Assembly (NCBI GenBank): GCA_030591585.1
Contig: JAUVAS010000018.1
Location: 1 to 38,175, forward strand
Direction: 5' to 3'
DNA: 38,175 nucleotides
DNA from: Flavobacterium sp.
GTDB lineage: Bacteria; Bacteroidota; Bacteroidia; Flavobacteriales; Flavobacteriaceae
Part shown: piece after piece, positions 1 through 7,366 of the stretch
How positions within the stretch are numbered: the first letter of the stretch is position 1
Layout of the letters: each line of letters begins with the position of its first letter
Program-made: the position numbers and the translations under genes
Notes under the pieces: generated by a model
Database searches by the model: none
What the model was told of the DNA's origin: nothing
Seen by the model: the letters and a program-made list of their open reading frames with translations, nothing else

Positions 1-200
1 GTGAGACCATCTGAGGTATTTCCTCAACTCGTTTCCTATAGGTACTATGACTTCTGCTGACTTCTCTACCTAACCAACGCGTAGTTGTAGAGACCTCCCC
101 AGGTAATGACATCTTCTTTCGCTCAATAACTGCCGTATCTACATAAGTACCTTTTTGCTATTCTTTAGGGCGTTACAATGACCCGTCCTGAAATATGTAT
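1..200. other. Possible mobile-element terminal remnant
   Basis: No intact gene is present. A short open frame from base 1 stops at 58-60. The stretch around 46-105 (CTTCTGCTGACTTCTC, then GAGACCTCCCCAGGTAA) and the TTAGGGC at 166-172 resemble, from memory, a conserved non-coding end sequence that recurs in many bacterial genomes next to transposase or reverse-transcriptase genes. I cannot say which element it belongs to. It is less AT-rich than the following genes, consistent with foreign origin. The element's coding part would lie to the left of the window. Confidence 0.3.
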
Positions 201-228
201 ACACTAAACAACAAACTTACATTTCAAT

Positions 229-259
229 TTTGAAAATTGTAACTTTTAAGTTACCTTTG
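229..259 (+). promoter_or_regulatory. Promoter of the higBA operon (TTTG / TAnnTTTG)
   Basis: A TTTG at 229-232 and a TACCTTTG -7 box at 252-259 are separated by 19 bases, the Bacteroidota primary-sigma layout. The box ends only four bases before the higB ATG, so the transcript should begin at or very near the start codon. The -7 box overlaps the palindromic operator at 239-254. Confidence 0.7.
239..254. promoter_or_regulatory. Palindromic operator overlapping the higBA promoter
   Basis: GTAACTT-TT-AAGTTAC has two perfect 7-base inverted arms and lies across the spacer and first bases of the -7 box. HigA-type antitoxins usually repress their own operon through such palindromes, so this is the likely autoregulatory site (inference). 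Confidence 0.6.
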
Positions 260-263
260 TCGA

Positions 264-608
264 ATGAATAAAGTCAGAGAAGTAATTGCTTACAAACACT
301 ATTTTGAGGAATTCTTGTTAAAACAACCTACAAAAGTTCAAAATAAGATTTATAAGGTTCTCGAAATAATTGAAACTTACGAACGAGTTCCTTCAACTTA
401 TTTAAAAGCAATCGTTGGCGTAAAAGGACTTTATGAAGCACGAATTAAATTAGGTTCGAACATCTGGAGAGTGTTTTGTTTTTTTGACAAAGGAAAACTC
501 ATAATCCTATTGAATGGCTTTACAAAGAAAACTCAAAAAACCCCTAAAAAAGAAATTGACAAAGCTATTAATTTAATGAATTCATATTATGAAAACAAAA
601 GAAAATAA
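264..608 (+). CDS. higB: HigB/RelE-type mRNA interferase toxin
   Basis: This 114-residue protein has the RelE/ParE-superfamily layout of the phage-derived Gp49-like HigB group: a helical N-terminus (about 10-40), a central sheet with GLYEARIKLGSNIWRVF (about 54-70), then a strand LIILLNGFTKK (about 79-90) followed by a Lys-rich helix. Such toxins cleave mRNA on the ribosome and are neutralised by the partner antitoxin. The next gene is an Xre-type antitoxin whose likely ATG lies one base after this stop, giving the toxin-first order typical of higBA. ATG 264 is the only plausible start and sits four bases after the -7 box. The pair could stabilise the accessory segment or act in stress or phage response. 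Family is clear; the exact subfamily and activity are inferred. Confidence 0.85.
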   Translation: MNKVREVIAYKHYFEEFLLKQPTKVQNKIYKVLEIIETYERVPSTYLKAIVGVKGLYEARIKLGSNIWRVFCFFDKGKLIILLNGFTKKTQKTPKKEIDKAINLMNSYYENKRK

Positions 609-609
609 A

Positions 610-900
610 ATGGAAACTAAAAGTTGGAAAGACATTAAAGATTCCGTTTACGGAAAAAAAGGAACTGATCGCAGAGATGAGCTTGACCGGAATTTTGAAT
701 CTTTTAAAATCGGACTCCTACTCCGAAACGCAAGAGAAGAGAAAAATCTAACTCAAGAACAACTTGGCGGATTAGTAAATAAAAAGAGAACTTATATTTC
801 TAGAATTGAAAATAATGGAAGTAACATGACATTAAAAACATTATTTGATATTGTAGAAAAAGGACTTGGTGGAAAAGTTAATATTTCAATAGAGGTATAA
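610..900 (+). CDS. higA: HigA-type antitoxin (Xre-family HTH)
   Basis: From ATG 610 the protein has 96 residues. A helix-turn-helix of the HTH_3/Xre type spans about 36-88 with LTQEQLGGLVNKKRTYISRIE as its core, preceded by a charged N-terminal segment likely to contact the toxin. It should bind HigB and repress the operon at the 239-254 palindrome. I prefer 610 over the in-frame ATG at 589 because 610 follows the higB stop by one base; the 589 start would add seven Lys-rich residues and overlap higB by 20 bases. Both remain possible. Confidence 0.85.
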   Translation: METKSWKDIKDSVYGKKGTDRRDELDRNFESFKIGLLLRNAREEKNLTQEQLGGLVNKKRTYISRIENNGSNMTLKTLFDIVEKGLGGKVNISIEV

Positions 901-1080
901 TAAGTACATGGTTACAACACCGCCTATAATTCATTACGGCTGAATTCCCTATCGAAAATTCAAGCTTATGTATTATCTTCGGTCTTTAACGGAAAAATCC
1001 TATCGAATTTGTCAGCAACAAAATCATACCAAAAACCACTGTAACTAATCAAACAATACTCAATTCAATAAACATTTAAA
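901..1080. other. Gene-free spacer, cassette-like
   Basis: No gene or promoter box is seen between higA and the next gene. The segment starts with TTACAACACCG followed by TATAATTCATTACGGC. A loosely similar AACACCGGTAATCGTTGC occurs after the next gene at about 1670-1687, so the secreted-protein gene is bracketed by related short sequences. This may be a cassette-type insertion, but the similarity is weak. Confidence 0.25.
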
Positions 1081-1659
1081 ATGAAAAAACTATTTACACT
1101 ATTTATCTATTTAATTAGTTTGGTTACCTACTCTCAAAATCAAGATTACTTTATAGTCAACAATGTGAAAACATATTGCAGCAATTTGAGCTTTGAGATA
1201 ACCAGTCAAAGTTATTTAAGTAGTATTAGCTATACTGATACTAATGGAAAAAAGATTGAAATTAAAGGCCGCAAGAAAGTCCCAAACGTTGCGACTTTCT
1301 ATATGAATGGAAATCTTATTGATAAAATACCTCAGAAAGTAGATAAACCAAAAAAATATATTAAATGGGCCCAAAGAGTTGTTGACGGGAAATTAATTGT
1401 AAATTATTATCATAATGAAATGACTTATACTTATTGGGAAAGCGATGGTGACCTCAAAGATATTACCACCGGAATTACAAAACATTTTGTAAAAATGCCA
1501 AATGGCACCTATTATGATATAAGAAGTAGTAAAGATAGAAAGAAACATATTATTCCTTATTTAAAAAAATGCGCAAAATTTAACTCGGAATATAAAGGAG
1601 ATTTTAAAAAAAATGATTTTAATGAAATTATCACACTGTACAATCAAGTGTGTGAATGA
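1081..1659 (+). CDS. Secreted protein of unknown function
   Basis: 192 residues with a clear Sec signal peptide (MKK, hydrophobic LFTLFIYLISLV, cleavage near TYS-QNQ at 18-19). The mature part is rich in Tyr, Lys and Asn, contains four cysteines (about residues 33, 164, 191 and a short spacing between the last two segments that would permit disulphides), and has no motif I recognise. It is not a lipoprotein and has no T9SS tail. No TAnnTTTG box precedes it, so it may be read through from the toxin-antitoxin operon. A hairpin terminator follows at 1718. It probably belongs to the accessory segment with higBA. Confidence 0.7.
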   Translation: MKKLFTLFIYLISLVTYSQNQDYFIVNNVKTYCSNLSFEITSQSYLSSISYTDTNGKKIEIKGRKKVPNVATFYMNGNLIDKIPQKVDKPKKYIKWAQRVVDGKLIVNYYHNEMTYTYWESDGDLKDITTGITKHFVKMPNGTYYDIRSSKDRKKHIIPYLKKCAKFNSEYKGDFKKNDFNEIITLYNQVCE

Positions 1660-1717
1660 CTACAGCTAACACCGGTAATCGTTGCTCAAGCTCAAATAAA
1701 TCAAAATAATTAAAGAA

Positions 1718-1746
1718 AAAGCCTCGTTTTAAGAGGCTTTGCTTTT
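1718..1746 (+). terminator. Rho-independent terminator
   Basis: AAAGCCTC (1718-1725) pairs with GAGGCTTT (1733-1740) over a 7-base loop, followed by a T-rich run. It ends the secreted-protein transcript and marks the right side of the accessory segment. Confidence 0.7.
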
Positions 1747-2043
1747 GCATTTAGTCTAATCACTCTTTTTTCTGGATTAATAAAAAAAACGCTCCTGCGC
1801 GATTGTATCATGTGGCAATTATACTTAACAGATTTAATCAAAGCTGCGAAAAACTACACTATTTTTCAACAGACTCTTGTTCATCATAATAATAAAAATA
1901 TAGCTTTTAGTACGGGTTTACTCCAATGCTCCTTCGGGTTTACTTCGGGTGAGTTCGGGTCAACCTATTAATATCTCTATACCTTCGTGTCTAAGCCGTG
2001 TTAGTTCTTGCTATTTATGAGGTCTAAATTATAAAAACAGGGT
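1747..2043. repeat. Gene-free stretch with phased CGGGT repeats
   Basis: No gene is supported. CGGGT occurs at 1913, 1935, 1946 and 1956, intervals of 22, 11 and 10 bases, and GGGTTTACT is repeated at about 1914 and 1936. On the minus strand a short open segment reads QELTRLRHEGIEILIG between stops, so the area could instead be decayed coding DNA. Function unknown. Confidence 0.35.
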
Positions 2044-2076
2044 ATAAAAAAAGCAGCTAACTTACGTCAACTGCTT
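2044..2076 (-). terminator. Terminator of trxA
   Basis: Read on the minus strand, AAGCAGTTGAC pairs with GTTAGCTGCTT around a GTAA loop, an 11-pair stem with two G-U pairs, followed by seven T residues. Confidence 0.8.
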
Positions 2077-2099
2077 ATTTCTAGTTTATCATAAAAAAC

Positions 2100-2453
2100 T
2101 TACAATAAATCTTTTTCAATAACACTTTTTAAGGCATCTTTTGGTAAAGCACCTGCTTGCATCATAGGCTGTTTATCCATCGGGATAAATAACATAGACG
2201 GTATCGATCTAATCTGGAAAACTGAAGATAGTTCACGTTCCACTTCAGTATCTACCTTATAGATAGTTACTTTGTCTTTGTAATCATCAGATAATTCTTC
2301 TAAAATAGGTGCTACCATTTTACATGGTCCACACCAATCTGCATAAAAATCGATGATGGAAGGTTTGTCTCCTTTATATTTCCATTCTTTTTCTGTTGTA
2401 TAATCAAAAACTTCTTTTTTGAATTGCTCTGCGGTTAATTTAACTGTTGGCAT
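2100..2453 (-). CDS. trxA: Thioredoxin
   Basis: 117 residues with a complete thioredoxin fold: active site WCGPC at 40-44 preceded by VDF-like IIDFYAD, and the cis-proline in SIPS at residue 85. It has no signal peptide, so it is cytoplasmic and reduces disulphides in partner enzymes using electrons from NADPH through thioredoxin reductase. The thioredoxin-dependent peroxidase Bcp lies about 11 kb away. A TAATTTTG box (plus-strand 2476-2483) lies 22 bases upstream and a Crp/Fnr-type palindrome cluster lies further up at 2506-2541. It is monocistronic, with its own terminator. Confidence 0.95.
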   Translation of the reverse strand: MPTVKLTAEQFKKEVFDYTTEKEWKYKGDKPSIIDFYADWCGPCKMVAPILEELSDDYKDKVTIYKVDTEVERELSSVFQIRSIPSMLFIPMDKQPMMQAGALPKDALKSVIEKDLL

Positions 2454-2475
2454 AATTTATATATTTAATTTGAGG

Positions 2476-2483
2476 CAAAATTA
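2476..2483 (-). promoter_or_regulatory. -7 box of trxA
   Basis: CAAAATTA on the plus strand reads TAATTTTG on the minus strand, matching TAnnTTTG, 22 bases before the trxA ATG. Confidence 0.6.
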
Positions 2484-2505
2484 CAGCAACATGTAACTTT
2501 ACACA

Positions 2506-2541
2506 GTAACAAATGTAACCCAGCATGGTAACATTTGTTAC
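2506..2541. promoter_or_regulatory. Large inverted repeat with GTAAC/GTTAC half-sites between divergent promoters
   Basis: GTAACAAATGTAACC (2506-2520) and GGTAACATTTGTTAC (2527-2541) form a 15-base inverted repeat with one mismatch and a 6-base spacer. Inside it, 2528-2541 is GTAAC-N4-GTTAC, the 5-4-5 spacing of Crp/Fnr-family sites, and a further GTAAC lies at 2493. It sits between the trxA promoter and an opposite-facing promoter at 2587, so it could control both. Confidence 0.6.
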
Positions 2542-2586
2542 TTAGTTGAAAAGAAAACTACAGCCTACTTTTCAACAGAATTAACT

Positions 2587-2594
2587 TACCTTTG
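2587..2594 (+). promoter_or_regulatory. -7 box facing the orphan secreted ORF
   Basis: TACCTTTG matches TAnnTTTG and lies 12 bases before the ATG at 2607. No good -33 TTTG is seen at the expected distance. Confidence 0.5.
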
Positions 2595-2606
2595 AAAAAG
2601 AAATAA

Positions 2607-2694
2607 ATGTTTAAAACTAATAACATTAATTGCCATATTAAACGTTGGCTTTATTAATGGACAAGAACAAGAAACATCTGCTTCTGCTGAATAA
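2607..2694 (+). pseudogene. Frameshifted remnant of a small secreted protein
   Basis: The frame from ATG 2607 stops after 16 codons. If one A is dropped from the run at 2613-2616, the ATG joins a frame reading MFKLITLIAILNVGFINGQ followed by EQETSASAE and a stop at 2692-2694. That is a normal Sec signal peptide with a QE cleavage point, but only about nine mature residues. It has a promoter box at the right distance. I read it as the stump of a decayed or truncated exported protein; a sequencing slip in the A run would instead make it a very short secreted peptide. Confidence 0.45.
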
Positions 2695-2709
2695 TTACCT
2701 AAGCTTCGG

Positions 2710-4902
2710 TTACTTACTAGCTTTCAACCGCTGCATAATAACATTCGCTTGAGAAATTTTTCCTTGCCCTTGATAAATTAATGCCAATAAATAGTTGAAA
2801 TCTGGATTTTTACTATCTATTTTTAAAGCATCTTTAATATACTTTTCAGCAGAAATTAAATCTTTACTATCCTGATAATAGTAGGTAGCTAAATTATACA
2901 TTGCTCTAATATGGTTTGGATTTAATTTAATTGCTATCTGTAATTCTGCTATGGCAAGTTCTTCATTATTATTTTCAAAAAACAAAAGTCCCTTTAAATA
3001 ATGGGGGCGACTATTTGTAGCATCTAAAAACATCCACTTGTCTAATGTCTCCTTTGCTTTTTCGAAGTTATTATTCAAACTATAAGCTGTAGCTAAATTA
3101 GAAAATACAGGAAGCAATAAACTATCTTTAACTAAGGCCATTTCATAATGTTTAATAGCGTTAATCACATCGTTATTCTGAAGATAATAATCTGCCAATT
3201 GCATGCTACCCGTTGAAAAATCTGCATTGCTAAATAGCATGGTTTCTAATTCACCACGAGAAGTAACATAATTGCTTTTATCAATTCCGCTAAGTGTGTT
3301 TTCATCTAATCCTATAACTAATTGAGCCGCACCAATACGCACTAATTTCACCGAATCCTTCATGCTTTCTAAAGCGATAGAAAGACGTTCTTGAGGTGGT
3401 GAATTCCGGAACTTTATTAATACATTATACCTAACAATTGCTGATGAATCTTTTAAAGCAACTAATAATGATTGATATTGGTCTTGATTATAGTATTCTA
3501 AATTTTCTATTACAGTAGCTCTTGCAATTTCAGGATAGTTAAGATCGTTAATAAAAGCATCAAGCTCATTCCGCTGTACTTCGGTTATATTATTTTGAGA
3601 ACTTACTAATAAGGCATCCGAGAAATGAGGAACTCGTTTTTCTCCAAAACGCTCTACAATAGCATTGGCAGCCCATTGATTGGTTTTATCTGTATGGCAG
3701 CTTGTACAAGCATTGGGTGTATCATACTTAACACTTTGATCGGGTCTTGGTATTCTAAAGCTATGATCTCTACGGAAATCATTTCCCATATAATTTTTAC
3801 CTGTCATATGGCAGTTAATACATTGACTCGCTTCTGTATCTTTTTTATGGAAATAATGGGTTTCAGTTTCATAATTTGCAGGAACATGACATTGCAGACA
3901 TAATTTATTTCCTTCAAACTTTAATTTTAAAGTGTGTACATTATGACAGTCGTTACATTTAACTCCTTCGTCAAACATTTTACTTTGCATAAAAGAGCCG
4001 TACACATAATCCTCCTCCTCTATTTGTCCGTCACCATGATAATAATTGGTAGTTATGTTCTGAACCATATATTGGTCTTCAAACTTTGTTCCCGGAACTA
4101 AGTTCTTGGTGAGTTTAACTCTTCTCGCATGACAAGAGGCACATTGGTCTAATTGCTCTTTTTGATTTCTTCCTGTAAGGATATAGGTAGTATCGTCTTC
4201 CAATTTATTTTCAGTCCAAGCAAGGTGTTTTTCGGCTGGACCGTGGCAGCTTTCACAACTCACATTGATAGACGAATAAGTAGTATTAAACTCATCTTCT
4301 TCAATTAAATAATCCTTTTTTAGGTTGGTAGAGTGACACTCGGCGCACATCGTATTCCAATTTTGTGCTCCTTTTGTCCAATGTAACCAATCATGGGGAG
4401 CAATAGTATCACCTTTATACTGATGGTACCATTTTTTTTGAATCACATCCCAAGTAACTCGCAACACCTGTTTTCTTCCTTTATCAAAATCTACTAAGTA
4501 TTGCTGAAGTGGTGTTACTCCAAACGTATAATCTATCTTATATTCCTTTTCAGTATTATCAATTTCATTAATTCGAACCCAAAATTTATTTTCCTTTTTA
4601 AAGAAAAAATAAGCAACGCCATCGATGGTTGTTTCAATATTATTAAAATCTCCTAAAACTGAAGTATCATCAGCAATCATCATAGCTAAATCATGATGAG
4701 AACCTTTCCAAAGATTATATTCAGTTTCATGACAAGAAATACAGTTAGCATCTCCTACATAGCCATCAATATAGTTAGTTGAGGTTTGTGCAATTTCAGT
4801 ATAATTATTTTTATTAGAATCTAACTTGCATGAAATAAATAATAGAGAAAAAAGAATAAGATATATTGGGTACAGATTGAATCTCATATAGTAGTGTTTC
4901 AT
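2710..4902 (-). CDS. Octahaem c-type cytochrome lipoprotein with TPR domain
   Basis: 730 residues. The N-terminus is a lipoprotein-type signal (hydrophobic YPIYLILFSLLFIS then Cys25), so it is probably anchored in a membrane outside the cytoplasm. Eight CXXCH haem motifs follow, with Cys at 54, 186, 216, 254, 316, 335, 361 and 399, the layout of the cytochrome c554-like multihaem family. Residues about 410-540 look helical and repeat-like, and about 555-730 hold several TPRs for protein contacts. All eight motifs are CXXCH, with no CXXCK site as found in octahaem nitrite or tetrathionate reductases, so it is more likely an electron carrier than one of those enzymes. It starts 21 bases after the stop of the upstream porin gene and is surely co-transcribed with it. 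The in-frame ATG at codon 6 (MRFNLYP) is an equally good start. Substrate or partner unknown. Confidence 0.85.
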   Translation of the reverse strand: MKHYYMRFNLYPIYLILFSLLFISCKLDSNKNNYTEIAQTSTNYIDGYVGDANCISCHETEYNLWKGSHHDLAMMIADDTSVLGDFNNIETTIDGVAYFFFKKENKFWVRINEIDNTEKEYKIDYTFGVTPLQQYLVDFDKGRKQVLRVTWDVIQKKWYHQYKGDTIAPHDWLHWTKGAQNWNTMCAECHSTNLKKDYLIEEDEFNTTYSSINVSCESCHGPAEKHLAWTENKLEDDTTYILTGRNQKEQLDQCASCHARRVKLTKNLVPGTKFEDQYMVQNITTNYYHGDGQIEEEDYVYGSFMQSKMFDEGVKCNDCHNVHTLKLKFEGNKLCLQCHVPANYETETHYFHKKDTEASQCINCHMTGKNYMGNDFRRDHSFRIPRPDQSVKYDTPNACTSCHTDKTNQWAANAIVERFGEKRVPHFSDALLVSSQNNITEVQRNELDAFINDLNYPEIARATVIENLEYYNQDQYQSLLVALKDSSAIVRYNVLIKFRNSPPQERLSIALESMKDSVKLVRIGAAQLVIGLDENTLSGIDKSNYVTSRGELETMLFSNADFSTGSMQLADYYLQNNDVINAIKHYEMALVKDSLLLPVFSNLATAYSLNNNFEKAKETLDKWMFLDATNSRPHYLKGLLFFENNNEELAIAELQIAIKLNPNHIRAMYNLATYYYQDSKDLISAEKYIKDALKIDSKNPDFNYLLALIYQGQGKISQANVIMQRLKASK

Positions 4903-4923
4903 TTGCTAAAGTAAAATAACATT

Positions 4924-6183
4924 CTATAAATAAAACATAAAACCAAAACTTATTCGCATTGCGTCTCTATCTTTAACCTCATCAATTAAAACATCATTTG
5001 CTAAACCTATAAAATCAATTGTTTTCACTCCATAATCTAATTCTAAACCAATAGTCATCCTTTCAAACGGTTCATACATAATATTAAAAATACCATACGT
5101 ATGAATACTTGAATAATCCCCATTCAAAATCAAAATATCATCAACGGGGTCATTTGGCAGGTCACTTAATATGATAAAACGTTCCATAGTATCAAATTTA
5201 TAATGAGTAAAACCAAACACTACATTTGAATGGAATTTAGGTGTGAAATAATATTCGTAAGAAATCCAACCTCCATAAGAGGGTGTGGTATTAAAACTAT
5301 TACCAGTAGTTCGATAACCATCGTATCCTAATCCAGAAATACTAGTTAGATAAGCGTTAATTCCTTTACCAGCGATTAATTGAAACTGTAAAATATTCTT
5401 TCGTTCAGTTTTATAAATTCCACTAAAAGTAAAGCCATACCCTATAAAATCATCAACCTCCCCTGCGAGTTTATATCGTATATTTCTTAGTATAGATGAA
5501 ACTCTTAAATGTCCCCATTCTTTTTTATATTTTAACGCAGCTGTCAAATCTGGTGTTACTTGGTTTGCTTCTTCTACCAAAGGTTCAATTTCCCCTAACG
5601 AAATATAATCTATTATTGGCGCTTCTAAACTAACTTCATAAATCCATTGCTTATTTTTAAAAGTATTAAAATACTTTATGTGTGGAGACCTTGCCCAAAC
5701 ACCTGAAGGAGGTCCCTCCCATTCCATTACATTAGGCCAAAGGTATTCATCCCCAAAATTATTCCAGTTTTGCCCAATTTGCCAGTGATTGGTTTCTACA
5801 TAAGCTTTCCGTAATCGCATATGTCCATTTCCTCCCCAAAAATCAAACTCAACAACAGCTTTCACATTTTCGCCGCCAGTTGTTATATAGTCACCTTGTA
5901 TAAAGAGTTGAGTTTGATACATGTCCATTTTAAAACTTTGAGAATCATCGGTTTCAAAAACATTTATATGACCTATATTAAATGTTTCACTATTTTGTAA
6001 ACCACCATATACGTCGTAATATCCATTTAATTTCATATTAATCCCCAATGCTCCTTTTGCTCTTGGCAAGTCGTTTATGGAGTCATGAGATCGTACTGTT
6101 AAAACACGATCGCCTTTATAGGTTTGACTAAAAGCCAAAAATGAAAACATGAAAGTTAATAAAAAGAGGTATTTTGATTTCAT
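4924..6183 (-). CDS. DcaP-like outer-membrane porin
   Basis: 419 residues with a Sec signal peptide (cleavage near AFS-QTY at 19-20) and alternating beta strands throughout, ending in a strand SFGFMFYL typical of outer-membrane barrels. The segment WQIGQNWNNFGDEYLWPNVMEW then GPP (about 133-158) matches the GQ-W-F-D-P-G pattern of DcaP-type porins and the length fits. Such proteins form substrate channels in the outer membrane. It is the first gene of the operon with the octahaem cytochrome, which raises the possibility of a functional porin-cytochrome pair. Assignment to the barrel class is firm; the DcaP label is moderate. Confidence 0.7.
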   Translation of the reverse strand: MKSKYLFLLTFMFSFLAFSQTYKGDRVLTVRSHDSINDLPRAKGALGINMKLNGYYDVYGGLQNSETFNIGHINVFETDDSQSFKMDMYQTQLFIQGDYITTGGENVKAVVEFDFWGGNGHMRLRKAYVETNHWQIGQNWNNFGDEYLWPNVMEWEGPPSGVWARSPHIKYFNTFKNKQWIYEVSLEAPIIDYISLGEIEPLVEEANQVTPDLTAALKYKKEWGHLRVSSILRNIRYKLAGEVDDFIGYGFTFSGIYKTERKNILQFQLIAGKGINAYLTSISGLGYDGYRTTGNSFNTTPSYGGWISYEYYFTPKFHSNVVFGFTHYKFDTMERFIILSDLPNDPVDDILILNGDYSSIHTYGIFNIMYEPFERMTIGLELDYGVKTIDFIGLANDVLIDEVKDRDAMRISFGFMFYL

Positions 6184-6249
6184 ATTATATAAATTTGCAA
6201 AACATAATTTACTAATTTAGTTCATTTAGATTAATAATAAAACCTAGAG

Positions 6250-6576
6250 ATGAAAAATACAACTAAAGGAAATTACAAAGCAATTTTAGCCTATATCACT
6301 TTTATAGGATTAATTATTGCCTATGTTTTAAATATGGATGATAAAGATAAGTTTGTTTCTTATCATATTAAAAACATGTTTGGTTTAGTAATTCTTTTGT
6401 TTATATCAACAACTTTTTTTGAGGGCAATTATATTTTGCAGTATTTAGGGCAACTTGTCTGGGTTGTCACTTTTTTTATGTGGGTATTCTCATTATTAAT
6501 GGCTATTACAGGAAAAACTAAAGGGATCCCTATTATAAGTGAATTATTTCAGAAATGGTTTAAATTTTTAGATTAA
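6250..6576 (+). CDS. DUF4870-like small membrane protein
   Basis: 108 residues with three predicted membrane helices (about 11-28, 42-60 and 66-88). The segment AYITFIGLIIAYVLNMDDKD followed by FVSYHIKNMFGL is the typical DUF4870 pattern (helix, acidic loop, then a His-containing amphipathic stretch). The family is widespread in Bacteroidota and its function is unknown. It is divergent from the porin operon and three bases upstream of the esterase gene, so those two are likely co-transcribed. Confidence 0.75.
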   Translation: MKNTTKGNYKAILAYITFIGLIIAYVLNMDDKDKFVSYHIKNMFGLVILLFISTTFFEGNYILQYLGQLVWVVTFFMWVFSLLMAITGKTKGIPIISELFQKWFKFLD

Positions 6577-6579
6577 CAA

Positions 6580-7239
6580 ATGAACAAACAAAAACTCTCC
6601 TTAGAGCACAACTATAAAGCTCCTATAAATAACACAGAAAAATCACCTGTAATTATTATGTTGCACGGCTACGGAAGCGATGAAAACGACTTATTTTCCT
6701 TTGCCAGCGAATTGCCAGATAATTACACCATCATTTCATTAAAAGCTCCTTATGCGATGCAACCCTACGGAAATGCTTGGTATGCCATTCATTTTGACAA
6801 TGTTGATGGAAAATGGAGTGATGATAAACAAGCTGTTGAGTCTAGAGATTTAGTGATAAAGTGTATAGATGAAATAATTTCTTCTTATAATATTGACCCA
6901 GAAAACATTACTTTATTAGGTTTTAGTCAGGGTACTATTTTAAGTTTTGCAGTTGCTTTAAGTTATCCTGAAAAAATTAAAAATGTAATCGGATTAAGTG
7001 GTTATATTAATGAAGCTATTTTTAAGGAAAATTATGCTGAAAACAATTTTAGCAAACTGAATATTTATTCTTCACACGGAAGTGTAGATCAAGTAATTCC
7101 TGTAGATTGGGCTAGAAAGACACAACCCTTTCTACAAAACTTAGGGATCAACTGTGAATACTCTGAATTTCCAGTAGGTCACGGTGTGGCTCCTCAAAAT
7201 TTTTATGAACTGAAAGAGTGGTTGTTAAGATATTTGTAA
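6580..7239 (+). CDS. Alpha/beta hydrolase, carboxylesterase/phospholipase family
   Basis: 219 residues of the esterase/phospholipase (YpfH/EstB-like) family. Oxyanion loop HGYG at 29-32, nucleophile elbow GFSQG with Ser116, catalytic Asp170 (SVDQVIPV) and His201 (VGHGVAP) are all in place. No signal peptide, so it is cytoplasmic. It should hydrolyse short acyl esters; the natural substrate cannot be told from sequence. ATG 6580 follows the stop of the DUF4870-like gene by three bases, indicating translational coupling. Confidence 0.88.
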   Translation: MNKQKLSLEHNYKAPINNTEKSPVIIMLHGYGSDENDLFSFASELPDNYTIISLKAPYAMQPYGNAWYAIHFDNVDGKWSDDKQAVESRDLVIKCIDEIISSYNIDPENITLLGFSQGTILSFAVALSYPEKIKNVIGLSGYINEAIFKENYAENNFSKLNIYSSHGSVDQVIPVDWARKTQPFLQNLGINCEYSEFPVGHGVAPQNFYELKEWLLRYL

Positions 7240-7261
7240 TTTCGAAAAATATCATATATCC

Positions 7262-7357
7262 TTCGATACAATTCCAATGAAAATATTGGAATCACTCAGG
7301 GAACTTCAATGCTCCATGGTCATAGAGTATCCCGATTTTTCTTCGGGATGTATCGAA
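7262..7357. repeat. Nested-palindrome repeat element (REP/MITE-like)
   Basis: Outer arms TTCGATACA (7262-7270) and TGTATCGAA (7349-7357) are perfect inverted repeats. Inside lie two more perfect hairpins: ATTCCAAT/ATTGGAAT (7271-7278, 7285-7292) and ATCCCGA/TCGGGAT (7329-7335, 7343-7349). The CACTCAGGGAACTTC at about 7293-7307 resembles words common in dispersed intergenic repeats of this phylum (from memory). It lies between two convergent genes and may also end transcription. Confidence 0.65.
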
Positions 7358-7366
7358 ATGACCTAG

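Noticed and set aside
901..1690. Integron-type attC sites around the secreted-protein gene
   Set aside because: The related short sequences lack clear RYYYAAC/GTTRRRY ends and a long paired stem, and no integrase is present in the window.
3625..3903. Plus-strand frame with Cys and Ile inside the cytochrome gene
   Set aside because: It mirrors the CXXCH-rich coding region on the minus strand; no independent signals.
2710..4902. Octahaem nitrite or tetrathionate reductase
   Set aside because: Those enzymes have a CXXCK active-site haem; all eight motifs here are CXXCH and a TPR domain is fused.
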